Notes under the pieces: model-generated
The model's database searches: none
The model's input: only the letters and a program-made list of their open reading frames with translations
Told to the model about the DNA's origin: nothing
Program-made: the position numbers and the translations under genes
NCBI GenBank assembly: GCA_013399305.1
Contig: VXAI01000028.1
Location: 4,016,610 to 4,080,609 of the forward strand
From: Rostratula benghalensis
Lineage: Eukaryota; Chordata; Aves; Charadriiformes; Rostratulidae
Reading direction: 5' to 3'
DNA length: 64,000 bases
Part shown: one piece after another, positions 1 to 15,139 of the stretch
Position numbering within the stretch: the first letter of the stretch is position 1
How the letters are laid out: the number at the start of each line of letters is the position of its first letter

Positions 1-3000
1 CTGAGTATCCCGTGAGATGGGCTACTTGAGATAAACCAAGGAAACAGCCTCCAAAGGTGACCCAAAGTCACAGACAAGTGGCTGAGTTTGTAGCAGAGCT
101 CCTGGAGCCTTGTGCCAGCACTGCTCTGATGTCCTTGCCATAACACACTGCAAGTGGGGAAGGTGAGAAAGGTACTCAGTATCTTTGCCCTGCTGTCTCT
201 AAATACCTCCCTCTCCATAAACACTTGCAGCTATTTATAGAGCATTGGTCACCACAGCATGTAAATGCCATTTCTTTATTTATCTCTGAAACATTCATTA
301 GGATTTCAAGGCTCATGAAATTCATTGACAGCTTTGGAAAGAAAGTTCTCTGATTTTCCACAGCACTAAGGAAGGGGACCCGGGCTCAGTCCTCATAGCT
401 AATACAGCTTATACACACCTGGAGGGGTCACTCCCAGAAGGTAAAAAACCAATTAATTCAGGCTTCATTTCACCCTCTTCTTAACACAAGGATTTTAAAG
501 TTGGAAATTCCCAAACTCAGTTTAGTTTAGACTGTTCAGCCATAAGGTGGTGGAAAACTTTACTCTCAGCTAACAGGATGCATTATTTTCAGACACTATG
601 TGAACCTTGGATCTGGAGTAGGTGACATTTTTAATCAGGGTCATCAGCACTGACAGTCCCAGTACTCCTGACAAGCAGAGTAGTCTCCAGCAGAGACAAC
701 AGGAAGAAAATTACATCAGCTCCTATGTTCAGGAACAAGCACAAGCCCAGCCGTAGGCTTCACGGCCTTGAAATCAATCATGACTGTGGAGATCAATGGA
801 GTCCAGTGGTGACAAAATTAAATTTCCGTGTACAGATAAGCAGACAGATGGGTCATTGAGCATAGTCAGCATCGCCTCTCCTCCACAAACACTTCAGATC
901 TTACAACAAAAACATGCTTTTATCTCACAAACAATCTGTCCCTTTTTGGTCCTCAATTCCCTGGACATGCTATTTCTAACCACCACTTTTTGTCAACTCC
1001 ATGCTGGATGCAGCTCCTGCTGAAATCAATTCAATGACATGGAGGAGAGTCTCATGTGGGTACCTCCACAAACGCAAGGCAGGAGAGCCTGCTGCCCCCA
1101 AATGCCTGTGATCTAAATAGGCAGGGCAGATGATGAGTGGGAAGAAAGACAGGCACAGGAAAGGGAAGTGATTTGCTCAGGGCCAAGCCATCAGTAAATA
1201 TCAGCCCTGTCTCTCCCGAGCCGTATTTGTGTGACCTATGCACCGCTTGATTCTTCCTAACATATTGAACCAGCATATTGGAATTTCAGTATTAAATCAC
1301 AGCAAATGGCAAAGTGGGAGGAGAACTGGGACTGCTGAATTTACCAACGAGTTTATGTAGGACTCTAGTGCTTCTTGGAAGAGCTCGGCATCTCTCTGGA
1401 CCTGGCTTTTTTTCATATGTTACATTTTCTTCCTGTCCAAATAGAGAACTTTCTAAAACTAGCACTGCGTAGTCAAGGGAATTCTTCTACAATGAGCTGA
1501 ATATTATTTTCACTAATGTGACTACATAAGACCTTTAAAATGCTTCTGTGGTCTAAACAGTTGGTTGATTACTCTAAGCTCATTTCCTAGGTACTTTAAA
1601 AGAAGGCAGTACTTACAGGGTAAGAGATTTTATACTGAAAAGACAAATGGTGAGTGTCTTTGAAATCGACCTCACATTGCTCTGATTTAGTAGACCTCAA
1701 AAATCCAATTAGGCTCCCTTGCTTAGCAGAACCTGTCTAGTGGGTAGAGATATAAACTATTCTTTCTCAATGAAAGAATGCTTTTTACTCTGTTCTCTTG
1801 ATATAGCAAATCTGCTATTCCTTACACAGGAAAAGGATGTCTCCATGTTAAACATTATTACTATATACATACGGATGGATTCCTGTCATGGTTAGCTCCA
1901 GTCTGTTAGACACTAGGAAAACAGAGAATAATAAGACTGACTTGGCTCCACTCTAGAGACAGAAGAGTGCTGTCCACCCAGGGAAGCCCTTATAGCACAA
2001 GGCATCCTTAATGCTTAAATGTATGTCATAGCCTGGAAGACAAAACCAACGTCCCCAAAGAACTGTGTCCTTGCACAAGATGACTAGGCTGAATTTGGAG
2101 ACTAAACACTGGTGCTGTTCTCGGGGAACGTTGGCAAGGAAAAACCAACCTGTTACTACTTCTAATTTTTATAGCCCAGCTTGCAAGAATCGTTTCAACC
2201 TTAGCATAACAAGGGAAGCAGGGAGATGGGGTGAGTGGCTGTTGTAAAGTCACCACTGCTTTGCCCCAAGGGATAGCAGATTACACAGCTCAGTTTGCCC
2301 TGTGCTGCCCAGCATACCCATGCAACACAGTCACCTACATTGACCAGCACTCATTCAAGCTACTCAGCACTATGAATACCTATATTTTATGGTGATGTTG
2401 TGCAGTGTTTAGGCCAAAACATAATATAAAAATGAACTGCAGCAGAAGAAGTGAAACTAAATACACACTTCTTGTTCAAGCTTTTTACCTCTGACCCAAC
2501 TTTATGAAATGCAGAATAACACATTCAAGGGGAAAAGTCTACTACCATATTCTAGTGGAACCACCACAGCCTTTAAAGAAAATCAATCCTTGCAGTTGGG
2601 GAAAAAAAGATGGTTTCTAGCTATGATGCAGCAAGGGAAAAAATATCCACAAGATCAGTATTGCAGAAAGCCCAGCAAGAAAGCACTTAGCAACACGTAC
2701 AGATAAAAGGTCTGCTTTGTACATTTAAAACCAGACAAGACTGTTTTCTCCTCTCATGTGCTGGAAGGTTAGAGTCAAGTTTACTAATATATCAAAGCTG
2801 AAACCATAAGATATAAATGTTTGATAACCTCATGATGCTGTTCTATACAGACACTGAACACACACAGTATGCCATTTTCACTTCCTTCACTTGTGATTGG
2901 GAAGGGAGTTTCCTGTGATGTTATCACAGTCAAACATTTCTTAGTCTGAAGAATAAAAAAAATAAAAATTCTATTAATTTAGAATTTGGCCCAAAGCTTT

Positions 3001-6000
3001 TCAAAGCTAATTTGACATCATTAGCTATTGGAACTATCCTACCCAGAAAGTGTTTTAAACTGTGAAATTCTACAGAAATAAGTATCTGGCACAGAGGAAG
3101 GTGATTCATAATTCTGGTCCTCTGCAGGGTTAGACCCCTTTGTCTCTGTGAACCATCAGGGTAGCACTGGAGTCAGGGTCATTGCACTAAATGAAAACCA
3201 CGCACACAGAATTGAATCAGGGTTCACAAATTCATATCAGCTGAGGATCTGAACCATGGGGTGAATTAACAAGCTAAGTAACATGGCTCTTTAATCAGGC
3301 ATGGAAATACATTACGTTTTTAACGGGGTGACGGTGAACTTGAAGCGGGAGCTGAGGAAATGCATTGCTATGGATGACTAAAAACTGTTTGACTGCATTT
3401 TTGTCTTTAGGGTGTTGACACTTCTCTTTAGTGTTTCTGGGAACTGCTAGCAATGTCAGCCTGACCTGGTACATAATTGTCTGTATTAATTTATTCAAAA
3501 CAAACTCTATAATCCACATTGATTAAAGAAAAATTCTTCATCGAAGGGGAAATTTATGTATACTTCACATAACTAAAAGTGTATATCCAGTTTTCAGGGT
3601 ACCTCCTGAAATGCAGAAATTATTTCTAGAATTTGGACTCTTTATCTGATATGCCATTCCCTTATACTGTTATGAAAATCATCCTTCAGGCTAAACTAAA
3701 GTTGGAGTAGTTGTTTTTTATAGCAGGCACGGATGGGACGCAACACAGTGTTCCTGGAGGGACTGATGGGCCCTTTGAGAAGTCATTCCAATTCTCTTCT
3801 CAGATTTATTCCCATCTTAGGAAATTAGGTGACATAAGAGCAGTAGTAAGAAATGCTATAGCAAAGCATTTCCCCTCCAAAGTGCTGGGCAAATTTCAGT
3901 GTTTTGTTGCAGAGCAGTCTCCATGGAAATCGAAGTCTAGGAGGACTACCTGTTCATGCCTAGAGCCAGGGCTGATTATGTTTGAGGGCTGTGTGGGAAA
4001 GATTATTTGTTTTACCATCTGTGGTGTACCTGCTTTACGGATAACCAGAGGAACTCCAGAGCTGTCAGTTCAAGGTGCCAACAAAAGCAATTAACGCCAT
4101 GCCATTTTCTTATAAGGGACAAGACTGTGCTGCACCATGGCAAAATTCAGCAGTCCAAATTCTCCTCCCACGTGCAACAAGAAGACAAGTAGAGTCAGAA
4201 ATTATTTTGGAGAGAGAAGGTTGTTACAGATTTGAGAACTGGATTAAAATGGCGCATGCTCCATGAACTCTGTAGGATCCTATGAAAGATGCATTTTTCT
4301 TCACTCTGGCCCAAACTACCCTAAGCAACCGATTTTTGAAGAATCTTTGTTTTGCCACAGACTAAACAGAGGATTGCCTGTGCAAAGATTAGTGACTCTT
4401 AAGAAATTCCTCCATTGCACAGGAAGACAGGCAGGCTCTAATCCTGGGGAAAGTGTACTATCAGCACATATTTTCATAACAAGATGGACCTCCCTACTTC
4501 CATCTATTCATGGCTTCCCACATAAGATCTCACTGATGTTGGTGAGCACTGGATGTGGCTGGAAACCCTTCCTGAGCCCTCAGGACCAGCTAAATCAAAG
4601 CATGATCACCAGGCCCCTGTCATGACCACAGCTCTTCTGGGAGCCTTTTATCAAGGTTTTATAATTGGTTGTTGCAAAACATATTCTTCCGGGCTGGCAC
4701 ATTGCAAACACAGCTTTCGTCACCTCCTCTCTCTAAGCAACCAGTTTGAGTGTGTCTGCTGACAGCTGCTCCCACTATGACCAAGGGGAGATTCTGCAAC
4801 ACTTTTGGTGTTGAAAATGCCAACTTTGTCTGTATTTGGGTCCCAAACACACTTGTGTGGCACATTTCTGCCTCTATATTCCTTTTAGTAAACAGGTTTT
4901 GTAGTTTCCAGAGACGCCACACTCTGTTGTCAGTTACTGAGTGTTTCTTTCCTGCTCAGACGTCTGGGTGGTGAGCACATTTTTAGAATAGTTCTGTCTG
5001 ACAGAGCTGTTTGATTTTGAGCTATCTAGAAGATAAGTCACGAGGGAAATGTGAAATTTTAGGCAAGTCTGGACCTGTTTTAAGTGTACAAATGTATTTT
5101 TTTTTAATTTGGCTTTACACAGTTAATTTTCTGTGAAAAAAGATGAAAATTAATGCTTAATATAAACTTGGAACTGGAGGATACTGTCACTTGATGCTGA
5201 ATCATCTCCCATCTTTGTCAGTGAACATCTTTTTATTAGCTTCAGTATGCTTTGGATTAGACCTCAAATGCAGACATGTATATTCAATGCACACCCTTTA
5301 GCATTTTCACATTAGTATTAATGCTGTGGCAGGATGCTCTTAAGAGATACAGTATTTCCTGATAAAATTAAGTGGCACTGATGACCATGTAAGTAAAAGA
5401 AAATTGCACCTCCTTGGCTCTGTGCAAGGGTTTAATATGAATTATAAACCATAAGGTCTAATTATTGAGCTCATCTCCAGCATCAGTCTTAACGTGGATG
5501 CTGGACACCCTAGCTGCATAAAGATAGTTTTCTCAGATGTTAAAAATTGCAGGAAAATAAGGTCAGAGTGTTAAGGAGCAGCAAACATTTCTCAGCCTAT
5601 GTTTGACTCACTGAAAGCCATGAAGTAGCGTACCACCTATTATGGGTTCTCTGAGTCCAGTATTTAAAAGGGCTCCATGTCAGATCACAATATTTACTCA
5701 AAAAATGACTGAGGATTTAAGCTGTCTCCGTGTATTTGCATGAGGTATGTTTTTTATAGTACATATAAATCTTTTGGGGTAAGACATCCTTGGGTACCAA
5801 GAGTAGAGAAAGAGCACAATAAAAAGCTATTGATATCCAGTGCTTAGCAATCTGACACGTGCCCCACAGAAAACATAAGATCATTAAAGATGTTTTCCTT
5901 ACTCTAAATAGGCAAATCTAAGATGACCCCAAGACCCTAAAGTTTCTAAAGGTTTCAAAAATAAAAGCTGGTTGGGATTGAAGTAAATGCATTTTTACAC

Positions 6001-7537
6001 AGCTTGAAGGGTACCTAAAAGATAGCTGACCAGGGACAGGGGCAGTAGGGTGCAGCAGACCTTAGGGTCAGGAGCAAGTTTTTTTCTCTCCACCTGGCAA
6101 ATCACACAAAGATACGAATAAAAATTAAAGGGGGGAAAAAAAAAAAAAAAGGAGGGAAAGCCAGGCTGCACATATGTGATATTTCCCCCAGTTTCTACAG
6201 TGACGTAGACATTAAAGACCAGAGTGTCAGAGACACTTCAGCGTTCCCAGAAAAAGAGATGAGTAATGGCAGTGAGCAGGGCAGCTGAGGGGAAGTATAA
6301 TATGAGGTCCTAAATTTGCCTCAAGAAGAGGGAGAATAGCCTGAAAGGCAAGAGGGATAGTCATAACTCCAGGTTTACATTCCTCATGTTCCTGTGGGGG
6401 CATCTCCACTGCCCTCTGCTTCACAGGGGTATGGGTACCTTCATGTTCATGGAAACAGCTAAACTACTGCTGCACAAGCCCAGGTAACTCCCCTGGCAAG
6501 TTGTCAGGCCACAGAGGACTTTACTTTATGTGTTATTTATGTGTTATTGAAATGCAACAGTCAGGAGATCATTCAGGCCATTAATTATTCACAGACGTTA
6601 TCACTGCTCCAAGCAGAATGGAGCTAGTTTCCCCTTTGTAATTAAAAAGGAGCTAATCTGATCTGTGATATAGCTTAGTATCACAGCACCCAGAAACCTG
6701 AGACACCTGATCACATCCCAGAGTGATGATAACACATGCAAAAAATGTACTTGTGAAAGGTGCCCTACTGCTGATGTAGGTGGGGGGGAGCTCTGAATTG
6801 CTCAGTTTTTGCTCAAGTCCCATGTCCAGCAAAGGTGATGATAAGACTCCCATTAACCTCTGTAGGAGCAGGGCTATGATCTCTCTCCTGCCTTCAAGCT
6901 TGACCCAAAGTACATTGTGCTAAAGGTTTATCTTGGCTGAAGTAAAACTTGGCTCAAACCCATATGTTAGATCTGCAAGCCAAAAAATATGGCTTAATCC
7001 TCTTAAATATTAGCCTGCTTTAAAATGGATTTCCTAAGTAGGTAAGCTTTCTGACTTCTGTGTTGCAGGGCCACAAACCACTATGCCTCCTTCCAAAATA
7101 TGTTTGTATCATATCTATTTTCCTTGGGATTTTCTCCTGTAGGATGAACGTGCAATGTCAACACCCCCTTCTTCCCTTCTGCTTCAGAGAACTTGGAAAT
7201 GGATACTGTCTTTTTAGAAATTACTCATATCAAGTGATTATTTTAATCTCAAGGTCTCAAAACTTTGTGTTTTCTGCAGTAGTTCAGTATATCAGTGAAT
7301 CCTGAAGGATTAATGGTACAATTGAGACTACCTGATTCCTTATACAATGTCCAGATGCATACAGTCTTTGGACTTGTGCCACTGGCCCCTTATGACCTTG
7401 CCATTCCTTTCACTGTTTTTCTTTTGTCTTCCTATGTGCCGTATCTAGGGCTGAGTGTTCCCTCACTGATCTTGCTTTCTCTCTCTCTTTCTTCTCCCCC
7501 CTTCTCTCCTTACCTTGCTACCACTATTGGGATGTAG
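1..7537 (+). other. SNAP25: SNAP25 intron 3 (3' part)
   Basis: No exon was recognised here. The 42-base SNAP25 exon 3 (start of the N-terminal SNARE helix) was looked for by its expected coding pattern and not seen, so the window probably opens inside intron 3. The short open frames are all below about 130 codons, lack splice or homology support, and look like chance. Visible items are an A run at 6136-6150 and a small AT-rich inverted repeat at 2966-2987. The intron ends in a pyrimidine-rich stretch and the TAG acceptor before 7538. Confidence 0.75.
6136..6150. repeat. Poly(A) run, 15 bases
   Basis: An uninterrupted A run flanked by G-rich sequence in SNAP25 intron 3. Confidence 0.9.
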
Positions 7538-7586
7538 AGTAAAGATGCTGGTATCAGGACTTTGGTTATGTTGGATGAGCAAGGAG
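7538..7586 (+). CDS. SNAP25: SNAP25 exon 4 (residues 39-54 and the first base of codon 55)
   Basis: This 49-base exon encodes SKDAGIRTLVMLDEQG, identical to SNAP-25 residues 39-54. SNAP-25 is the plasma-membrane Q-SNARE that pairs with syntaxin-1 and synaptobrevin to drive synaptic vesicle fusion, and it contributes two SNARE helices. This exon carries Q53, the ionic zero-layer glutamine of the N-terminal helix. It is bounded by a TAG acceptor and a consensus GTAAGT donor, and it ends one base into a codon (G|AA). Either exon 5a or 5b, both starting AACAACT, completes that codon as glutamate. It is too short to show up as an open reading frame and was found by its protein pattern. The upstream exons lie outside the window. 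Confidence 0.97.
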
Positions 7587-10500
7587 GTAAGTTCAGATTG
7601 CTTCAGTAAGGAAGTACAACTGTTCTAAAAATACTGTGCTGTGTGCTATCCTGAAAATGAGGGCCAGAAAATACATGTGGTTGTGCATGAGAACCCCAAA
7701 ACCTCTTTGTCTTCAGCTTCGTTGTCTGACAAAGGAACGTGCAATAACTGAGTAAGAGTCTGTACTTCTTTTGATCTGTTTCCCATTAATGTCAAAGAAA
7801 TTTTTTTCAGCAAGTTTTGGGTCAAGATTCAGCTGCACAATGAGAAGATTTGCTTCCGTAACTGTAAAATCCAATATTATTTATGCAGGTGCAATGTCAT
7901 TTTCTCACTTGTTTTTAATGATAAGTGAAAGGCATGTAATAAATGCATCATAAGAGAAGGTAAACCAGACATAATTTCTGTAAAATTCAGTTGATTTTTG
8001 TATAGAAATGTCAGTAAGGATAACAGGAATTTGGCTTTAAAAGCTACACAACGATCACCTCATTACAAGAAACCATATAGGAGCTTTCAAGCTTAGATAA
8101 GACCCTGTCTGTGGATGACAGTGACAAAGACAGTGCTAGATGCATTCAATACATTCCAGGAAATTACATTTTTGCCCTTCATAATATTACAAAGAAGTAG
8201 GTAGCTTCCCTCTTCAACAAAACTATCAAGTCTTCATTTGCTGCAGACCCAGAGCACGAGCAAAATGGCCTCCCCAAAGTAAGATGAATTCAACAGAGCA
8301 TAAATTTTGGCTGCTCCACATCAAACCAGCCCCTCAAAAGCTCTTATTATTATTTACTATGTGGCATCACACAAAACTGTATCAGGAAACATTTTCTACA
8401 GAGGTAATGCTGTATTACTCATCAAGCCCAGACAATGGTTATAAGCAACGGTTTAGCATTGATGGGCAATGGACTGCAGAACCTGACAGGCCCTTTTCAT
8501 CTCTAATGGCCCTGCCTCTCCAACAGTAAAATGAATGAATATTAATAACAGGATCTAAACAGAAAGTATTTTCTCTTCTTCACTTTTTTTATGTGTGTCT
8601 CATTCCTCCCCTTCTACCTCCCCCTTTAGAGAAAAAAAATTAACTTAACCAAATTTAGTCACATTGATTTGTCTTGACAAGAAAAATATTACAGAGAATA
8701 TTTTGTTGTCTTCAAAAGTTTTGGGTTTTTTTCTGAATAATGGCAGTAAAAGAACTGCACCAAATACAGATAATCAGAAATTACTTGTGTTGAAACAGAC
8801 ATGGCACCTGTGTAAATAATGTGCTTGGTTTCAGAAGTGAATTATACAGTTCAAATAAATCACAAATACTGTCTAAGAAAGTCTATAAATACACAGGTCT
8901 GTCTTGCGATGTAATTCACAGGCAGATCAGCAGAAACTTCAGCAGCTCCTATAACTTCCCTTGTGTTCAGTCTTGGGAAAGTATATTTCAGTTCTCTAAC
9001 TGTTAGTTTCCCACAGATTGCTAGGGCAGGTTATTTTGTTCATAATAATGAATTTTGTTTTTTACTTTAGAGTTCTCCTATTGCTAAAGCCCTGTAGGCA
9101 AAAGTTGTCTGACCAGCTCTCTAGTCATGCTAGGAAGGACAGTCTGTGAGCACAGGAGCTGAGGCTGGTCCCACCAACCTCTTTGGAGTCCAGGGAGCTC
9201 AGTATTAAACTCTTATTGACAGTGAGACCTGAAATGTCTATTGTAAGGCCAGAGATGCAGTTAGTCAATACATACAGGAAAGATTCAGAAAATTTAAAAG
9301 CCTCTTTAAATTGGTTATGGTCATGCCTTAAGTGGTTTGGTAAATTTAGCTTCTGACTATATACTATGGGTTTCACAAGAAAACCAGCTTGACGAGGCTA
9401 CAAATCCTGGAAATATTGTAACTGCTGTACTATGCTAAATGTTTAATTAAGTTTTGTCAATTTTAGCTATATGCAGCTGTAATAATTCCTGAATTTTTTT
9501 TGTATTTTAGTGATAAAGGACATATTATATTACTAGGCAAAACCAGCTAATGATGACTTTGAACCCTCTGTAATTAATGCAATATGCGCAACCCACGGAT
9601 GTCTCAGCAGATTATCAGATTAAGGAAATAATTTGCTAACACTGCCATGTGATCTCTTTTCAGCTGACTGCACAAGTCACTTAAGATTATTAGGTGTTAA
9701 ATAGACAAAAAACATGACATTGATCTTCCCAGTGGGCGGCAAGCAGAATATCTGATCTCTACAGTAGCTTGAAGCTCTATTTCCAGGTTTTCTTACAAAA
9801 TTACTTGCTTTGAAGTTAAACAGACCTCACAGGAGAAACTTCTTTGAGCTGATCTCAATCTAAATACAGCAAAGCAGAACTCATTGTCCTACATCAATAT
9901 GCAAAAGTCTTTGGGGTTTAGGTATTTATACAGTAAAGCTAGCCGTGCTAGCTTCTATTGCCTAAACATTTAGGACAGCTGGCTGCACAGCAGACCATAG
10001 TCTGTTATGACCCTACAGAGATGTGGAGCTTCATTACACCCATTTCACAGACAATGGGACGACCATAAAAACTAGAGAACTCTCCAGTGCCCCTTGAAGT
10101 CACTGAGAATGAGTGATTTTGGAGTAACTCCTCTGGAATACCACAAGTTATCATTTTTTGAACCAGGTATTGTCACCCAAAACAGTTTAACTCAGTTTTT
10201 TTCCCAAGAGAGCCCACAGGAAGGAGCTAAGAAGTTAGATTCTCATTGTTGAGATTTTTTTTTTTTTTTTTTTTTCTCCAATCAGGGAGAATGTCATTTC
10301 CAGAACCTATGTGCATCCATAATGCTTACATTTTGGGTTTTTTTAATCTAGCCTTGAGTCAAGCTCCCTTAATCAATTATTGAAATATAAAAAATAATGC
10401 TTTAAATAAAAATATTTACATTTTAAACTAAAAATGTAATTCTGTAAAGAATTATTGAGCAGTAGCACTTGCTCTGCTTCATTAAATGTCTTTGAAATGT

Positions 10501-13500
10501 GCTTAGAAAAATGGTAATATTTGGATACAAGAAAGCAAAATTATGGCCCCTTGCACAGGCCCCTTCCCCAGCTTATCTTCTATTCAACAGCTACCATGAA
10601 AACTGATAGGTAGTGAGATGCTAAAACAAGGTTTACTAAAGGTGTTCCAACACCATCTACGACCTAAGCCAATCAGAGTCAGAAATGGTTTGCCAATTAG
10701 CAAAAAACAAAACGGTAACCGTCCTCTATTTCAGATTCTACAGGGAAATTGATATTAATTATGTTGAAAGCATAGCACAGAATAAAAGACACACAATCCC
10801 CTACAAAGGCAGGCTGTGCCTTGTCTACTATTATTTTTAGCACAGCTACACATGAAGTCACAAGCACTCTCACGCAGCTTTCTGCCATTTGTACCTGTGC
10901 TCAGCAATGCCTCTCACAGCAGAGCTAGGTCAAGACTCAAGATTTCCAAAAAGGCTGTCCTAGAAATGTACTTTGCACCAATATGATTGTCCTTTATGTA
11001 AAATGGGATCATCAAGTATAATTGGAAATAGTTAATCTGTTGATTCTCCTTCAAATTCAGCCCTCTTGTATGCAATTATGACTACAATGTGTTCTTAGAT
11101 ATCATCTTCATCCCCCTCTCCCCCTTTAATTAAAGAGGTGCTTGGTGGAAGTTGCTTCATTGCACAATACTTCAGGCAAAGGAGCAAGTTGCCTTTCTCC
11201 ACAGGCATTTAACTGACATTCAGGCACAGGCCCCAGAACCTGAAGACTGGTGAAGGAACATTTGTTATAAATTACAGATAGGGATGAAGAGGTGAAACAA
11301 CACCACACTTACCCTGTCCTGTTTCTGTAGCCAATGCTGTGTTAAGATGCTTTTGCAGCTCTGTTTCCCAGTCACTTTCCCAGATCAAAGAGTGGGAATT
11401 TGCCAAGCTGTGATGGAAGATCCCACCAAAGACCCACTGGCAAAGGGCCACAATGCTCTGGTAACGCTAGTAAGACTGGATTATGGTCTCTCGTTTGGCT
11501 ATGGTTTTAACACAGAAGTAATTCACAAGTATAGCATAGAGGTAAAAAATACTCTTGCTTGTATCTTAAAATATGCCATTAGTTTGCTGTAAGATCTGGA
11601 AAAAGATATATGGCCATTAAGTTTGAATCAAAGTGACATTCTCAAGCATAAAAGGGTATCAGTGTGCAAAAAGAGCTAGTAATTAATAAAGCTTTCCAGA
11701 AAAAAAAAAATAAAATAAGAAAACCTCAATGAAACGTACCTCTGACATATTCTGCTTCTAGACAACACCAATTCACACACATCATATATGATATATACAC
11801 ATATACATAGATGTAGTATATTAAATGAATACCACAAGAAACTATCAAAAGATGTTTGAACTCTGACCTCAAAGTGCTTCTTCAAATAGGAGAAAAAGTA
11901 CGTGGTCTTTTATAGGTGTGAATTTGTATAGGTTCACGGCACTGTATGCCAGCAAACTATCTTCCCTAAAACCTTTTATACAATACTCAAAGTCGGAATG
12001 TCTCTATGAAAAAAGACATTAAGTTAACTTTTCGGTAGCCATCTGATTTCTTACCAGCAGTGACTATTCTGGGCCAGATTTTTAATATCAGTTATACAAA
12101 AAGTAACCCAGAGTGACCCCATTAAGTTAATGCCTCTATAATATTTATGCTTCAATAGTTGTGGTAAGACTCATAAATTTATTTCCTTGCCTGTGGGACC
12201 AGATCTTTGACAAGTACGAATTGGTGTTGCTCCATGAAGCCAGCATAACTACACCAATTTAAACTAGTTAACAATCCAGCCCACGACATTAACAACTAGC
12301 AAATGGTTTTAGGAGCAGCAGCCAGCTGTCTAGACTTCTAGGCTACAAATATGATATGGGCTTTTTTTTTACACTGATGAGGTTTCCTTTAATGGAAGAT
12401 AAATTAGTTGTGGGTCCCTTTTCTATTCAGAAATAAAATAGGCATCACACACAAATCCTGAAGCAGGATAAATTAAGTCAGATTCCCGGATAGAGCTATA
12501 ATTTAAATGAAAGTCTTTGAGTCATGTCAAATGTACTCTTCAATTAGCACTCATCTATTCAGGCAGAATCAGAAATAGGGAAAGAAAGCGCAGAAGGCCT
12601 TACTACATACTTGGCTTCAGAGAATGTGCATCTGAGCAAGGAAACACGCTTAGACTGAACACCAGCAACAGTACCAGATCTAGACTGATCCCTGTACTCT
12701 TACCTGGCATTTTCTACTGGCCAGCCCAGGATAGAGAAAACCAGGCAGCAAAATCAGTGGAAAAAAGGTCATTACCTTTTGTCCCTTCCCATGTCAAAAT
12801 CCACATGTAGAAATACCCTTTTTTTTCCACTGAGAGCCCTGAGAACCAGCCAGGCTCCACAAACACAGCTCTCATGAACAGGGGGGTGGGAATCCACAAC
12901 AGAAATTTAGCAATTCCTGTCATACTGCATGAACCAGCACAAAAGCCAGCTCACGCTCCCACAGCTGTTTCCCAGAGCAAGAGCCAGCGCTGCCCAGCAA
13001 TGCAGGAGCAGACAGGACACTGACTTTGTGAGAAGCAGAAGCACTTAGAGGAGTATCACCTTCTACCACATGCTCACATTTCTGATGAGACTAGCAATCT
13101 GTGGCTACAAACATGAACCAAAGCTTCTGTTAAAGCCTCTCAACCAGAATGTAAAATTACAACACACCTTAAAACAGCCCAACCTCATAGATCTGGTTCT
13201 TGGCTCAGCAATTTATATGGCATAACTTGTGCAGTTTCCTTATTAGTTTCCCAATCCTTCACTCACCATGTATGTGCCCCTTTTGGAAGACACCGTGAAG
13301 TAACTCTGATCCTCTAAATGTATCCTTGGATTTGAGATCAACAACTCCTGTAGTATCAGGAGATAGGCACACCCAGCTGAGGAGAATGAGAACAGCTGAA
13401 AAGCAGAGGCAGCTGGTAATACTAACACGGCACCTCTCCTCAAACTTCAGTCTCATGCAAGAATTAAACAAAGAGCACAAGCTCAATATTTGAATTATTT

Positions 13501-15139
13501 CAGTTCGAAGAATTAGGCCAGGATTTTCAAGGCCCTCTAGGGGTGAGATACCCAATTCTCATTAAAATTAATTAAATAAAAGTAATTTCAATGGGAATTG
13601 GGTTCCAAATCCCCCAGAAAGCATTGAAAATATAAACCTCCATCGTCATTAGAAACTCAAGTAAGAAGGCTTACTGTTTTGTCCTGATGTCAATGCGCAC
13701 ACGATTATTTTTTTTTTTCCTAAAATGCCTCTTTTTTCCTCTTTGATAGGGCTCAGTTAACACCAGAGATGATGTTAAATCTCTCCTATAATCAGTGCTC
13801 TCTTAGTTCCTTTCCTCTCAGGTCTAATTCTGTGTTTGTACTTTTTTCTATTCAATATGGGTAACAGGAATGTATTTGTGTTCTACCGACTTTACTTTGC
13901 TTTTGTAGGTATAGTTACAATTTTTACTACATTGACATGCCACTCCAAGTAACTTTCTCATCTCTTTTAATATTTATTTGAGTTTGTCTGTCATGGAACA
14001 AATTGTGAGCCTTTCCACCCATGTAAAATGGCATTGCTGTTGCAGACTTTACATAAAGAACAGATCCGTTCCTAGTTTTACATTGTGGCATTCTATTACT
14101 CAAGGCCGCTTTTCTCAGCTTTTATAGTGAAGAAATTTACACACTAAATTATCCTGAGCTACCAATTTGCTAAGAAAACCCTATTTCATCATAAGCCTTA
14201 GGTGGAAATAAACCAAATTTTTTTTATGCCAGCAGAGAGACAGTACCTGTACATGGCTGGTTAGTGGCCTTGGTCTTTTGATAACCTGCTGTGGAACAAG
14301 TCAGAAGTGACCCCACTGAAAAACACGAGTCTCCACCCAATGCTCACTTTCATAAGATCCCGTGGAGACACAGACAATGAACACCAAAACCAATTTTTCT
14401 CTTTCAGTGACCATCAGGCTCCTGTGCTAGTTGTAATTCCAGTGTTCACCAAGGTTATTCCTAATCTGCAGCATCCACAACAGAAAGAAACCCATCTCTG
14501 TGGCCACACTTAGATTAGAAATTAATATCCAATGCCAATCAGAGTGGAAAGTCTCAGTTTCCTCAGCCTCTGGAAAAAGGAGTACTTGGACATGGCTGTT
14601 AACAGCTCACTCCATCTCTGGTACCATTTCTACCAACTCTCCCACTTAGTTACCCATTAATCAAAGTAATTACGCTGTCCAAAATTCCCAGATTCCAAGG
14701 GATTTGCAAGTGTAAGTAACTGAAGTATTTTCCATGGAAAGACACTCTATGTCCTGTATTAACATACCTAAATGCAAAATAATAATGCTTGATCTTTCTT
14801 TCTCTTGGATGTCATTGGTGTCTTAGTAAGTGGATGTATTGTGTTATGTTTCTGGACCTTAAACTTTATAACCCTTCCTTTCTACATCATTACATCTTGT
14901 TTAAATTGATATATTTCAAACATTTACCTCCTTTGTTTTGCTCTTCCCATGTTAGCGAAAAAATATTCGGCGTTGAGTGCGGCATACATCCTTTCAACAA
15001 TGCATCAGCTCAGATTAATGCATTGTAATGTCATTATTTATTCAGTTCTACACGGTCATTTTTCATGTTCTGTTGAAGACAAAAGCAAACAAACAAAAAT
15101 ACAATTCATTCCACACTGTCATCCCTTTGTCCTGACCAG
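7587..15139 (+). other. SNAP25: SNAP25 intron 4
   Basis: This is a 7.55 kb intron between exon 4 and alternative exon 5a. It starts GTAAGT and ends in a T-rich tract with a CAG acceptor. It holds a T run at 10255-10275, an A run near 11700, and an 8-base perfect inverted repeat at 9936-9954. No gene, RNA gene or recognisable transposon was seen. The region just before exon 5a (about 14,950-15,060) has several CpG-containing words in otherwise AT-rich DNA and could include conserved splicing or enhancer sequence; this is inference only. Confidence 0.8.
10255..10275. repeat. Poly(T) run, 21 bases
   Basis: An uninterrupted T run in SNAP25 intron 4. No retroposon body was recognised beside it. 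Confidence 0.9.

Noticed and set aside
1..7537. SNAP25 exon 3
   Set aside because: No stretch encoding the expected SLESTRRMLQLVEE segment was seen, so it is taken to lie to the left of the window.
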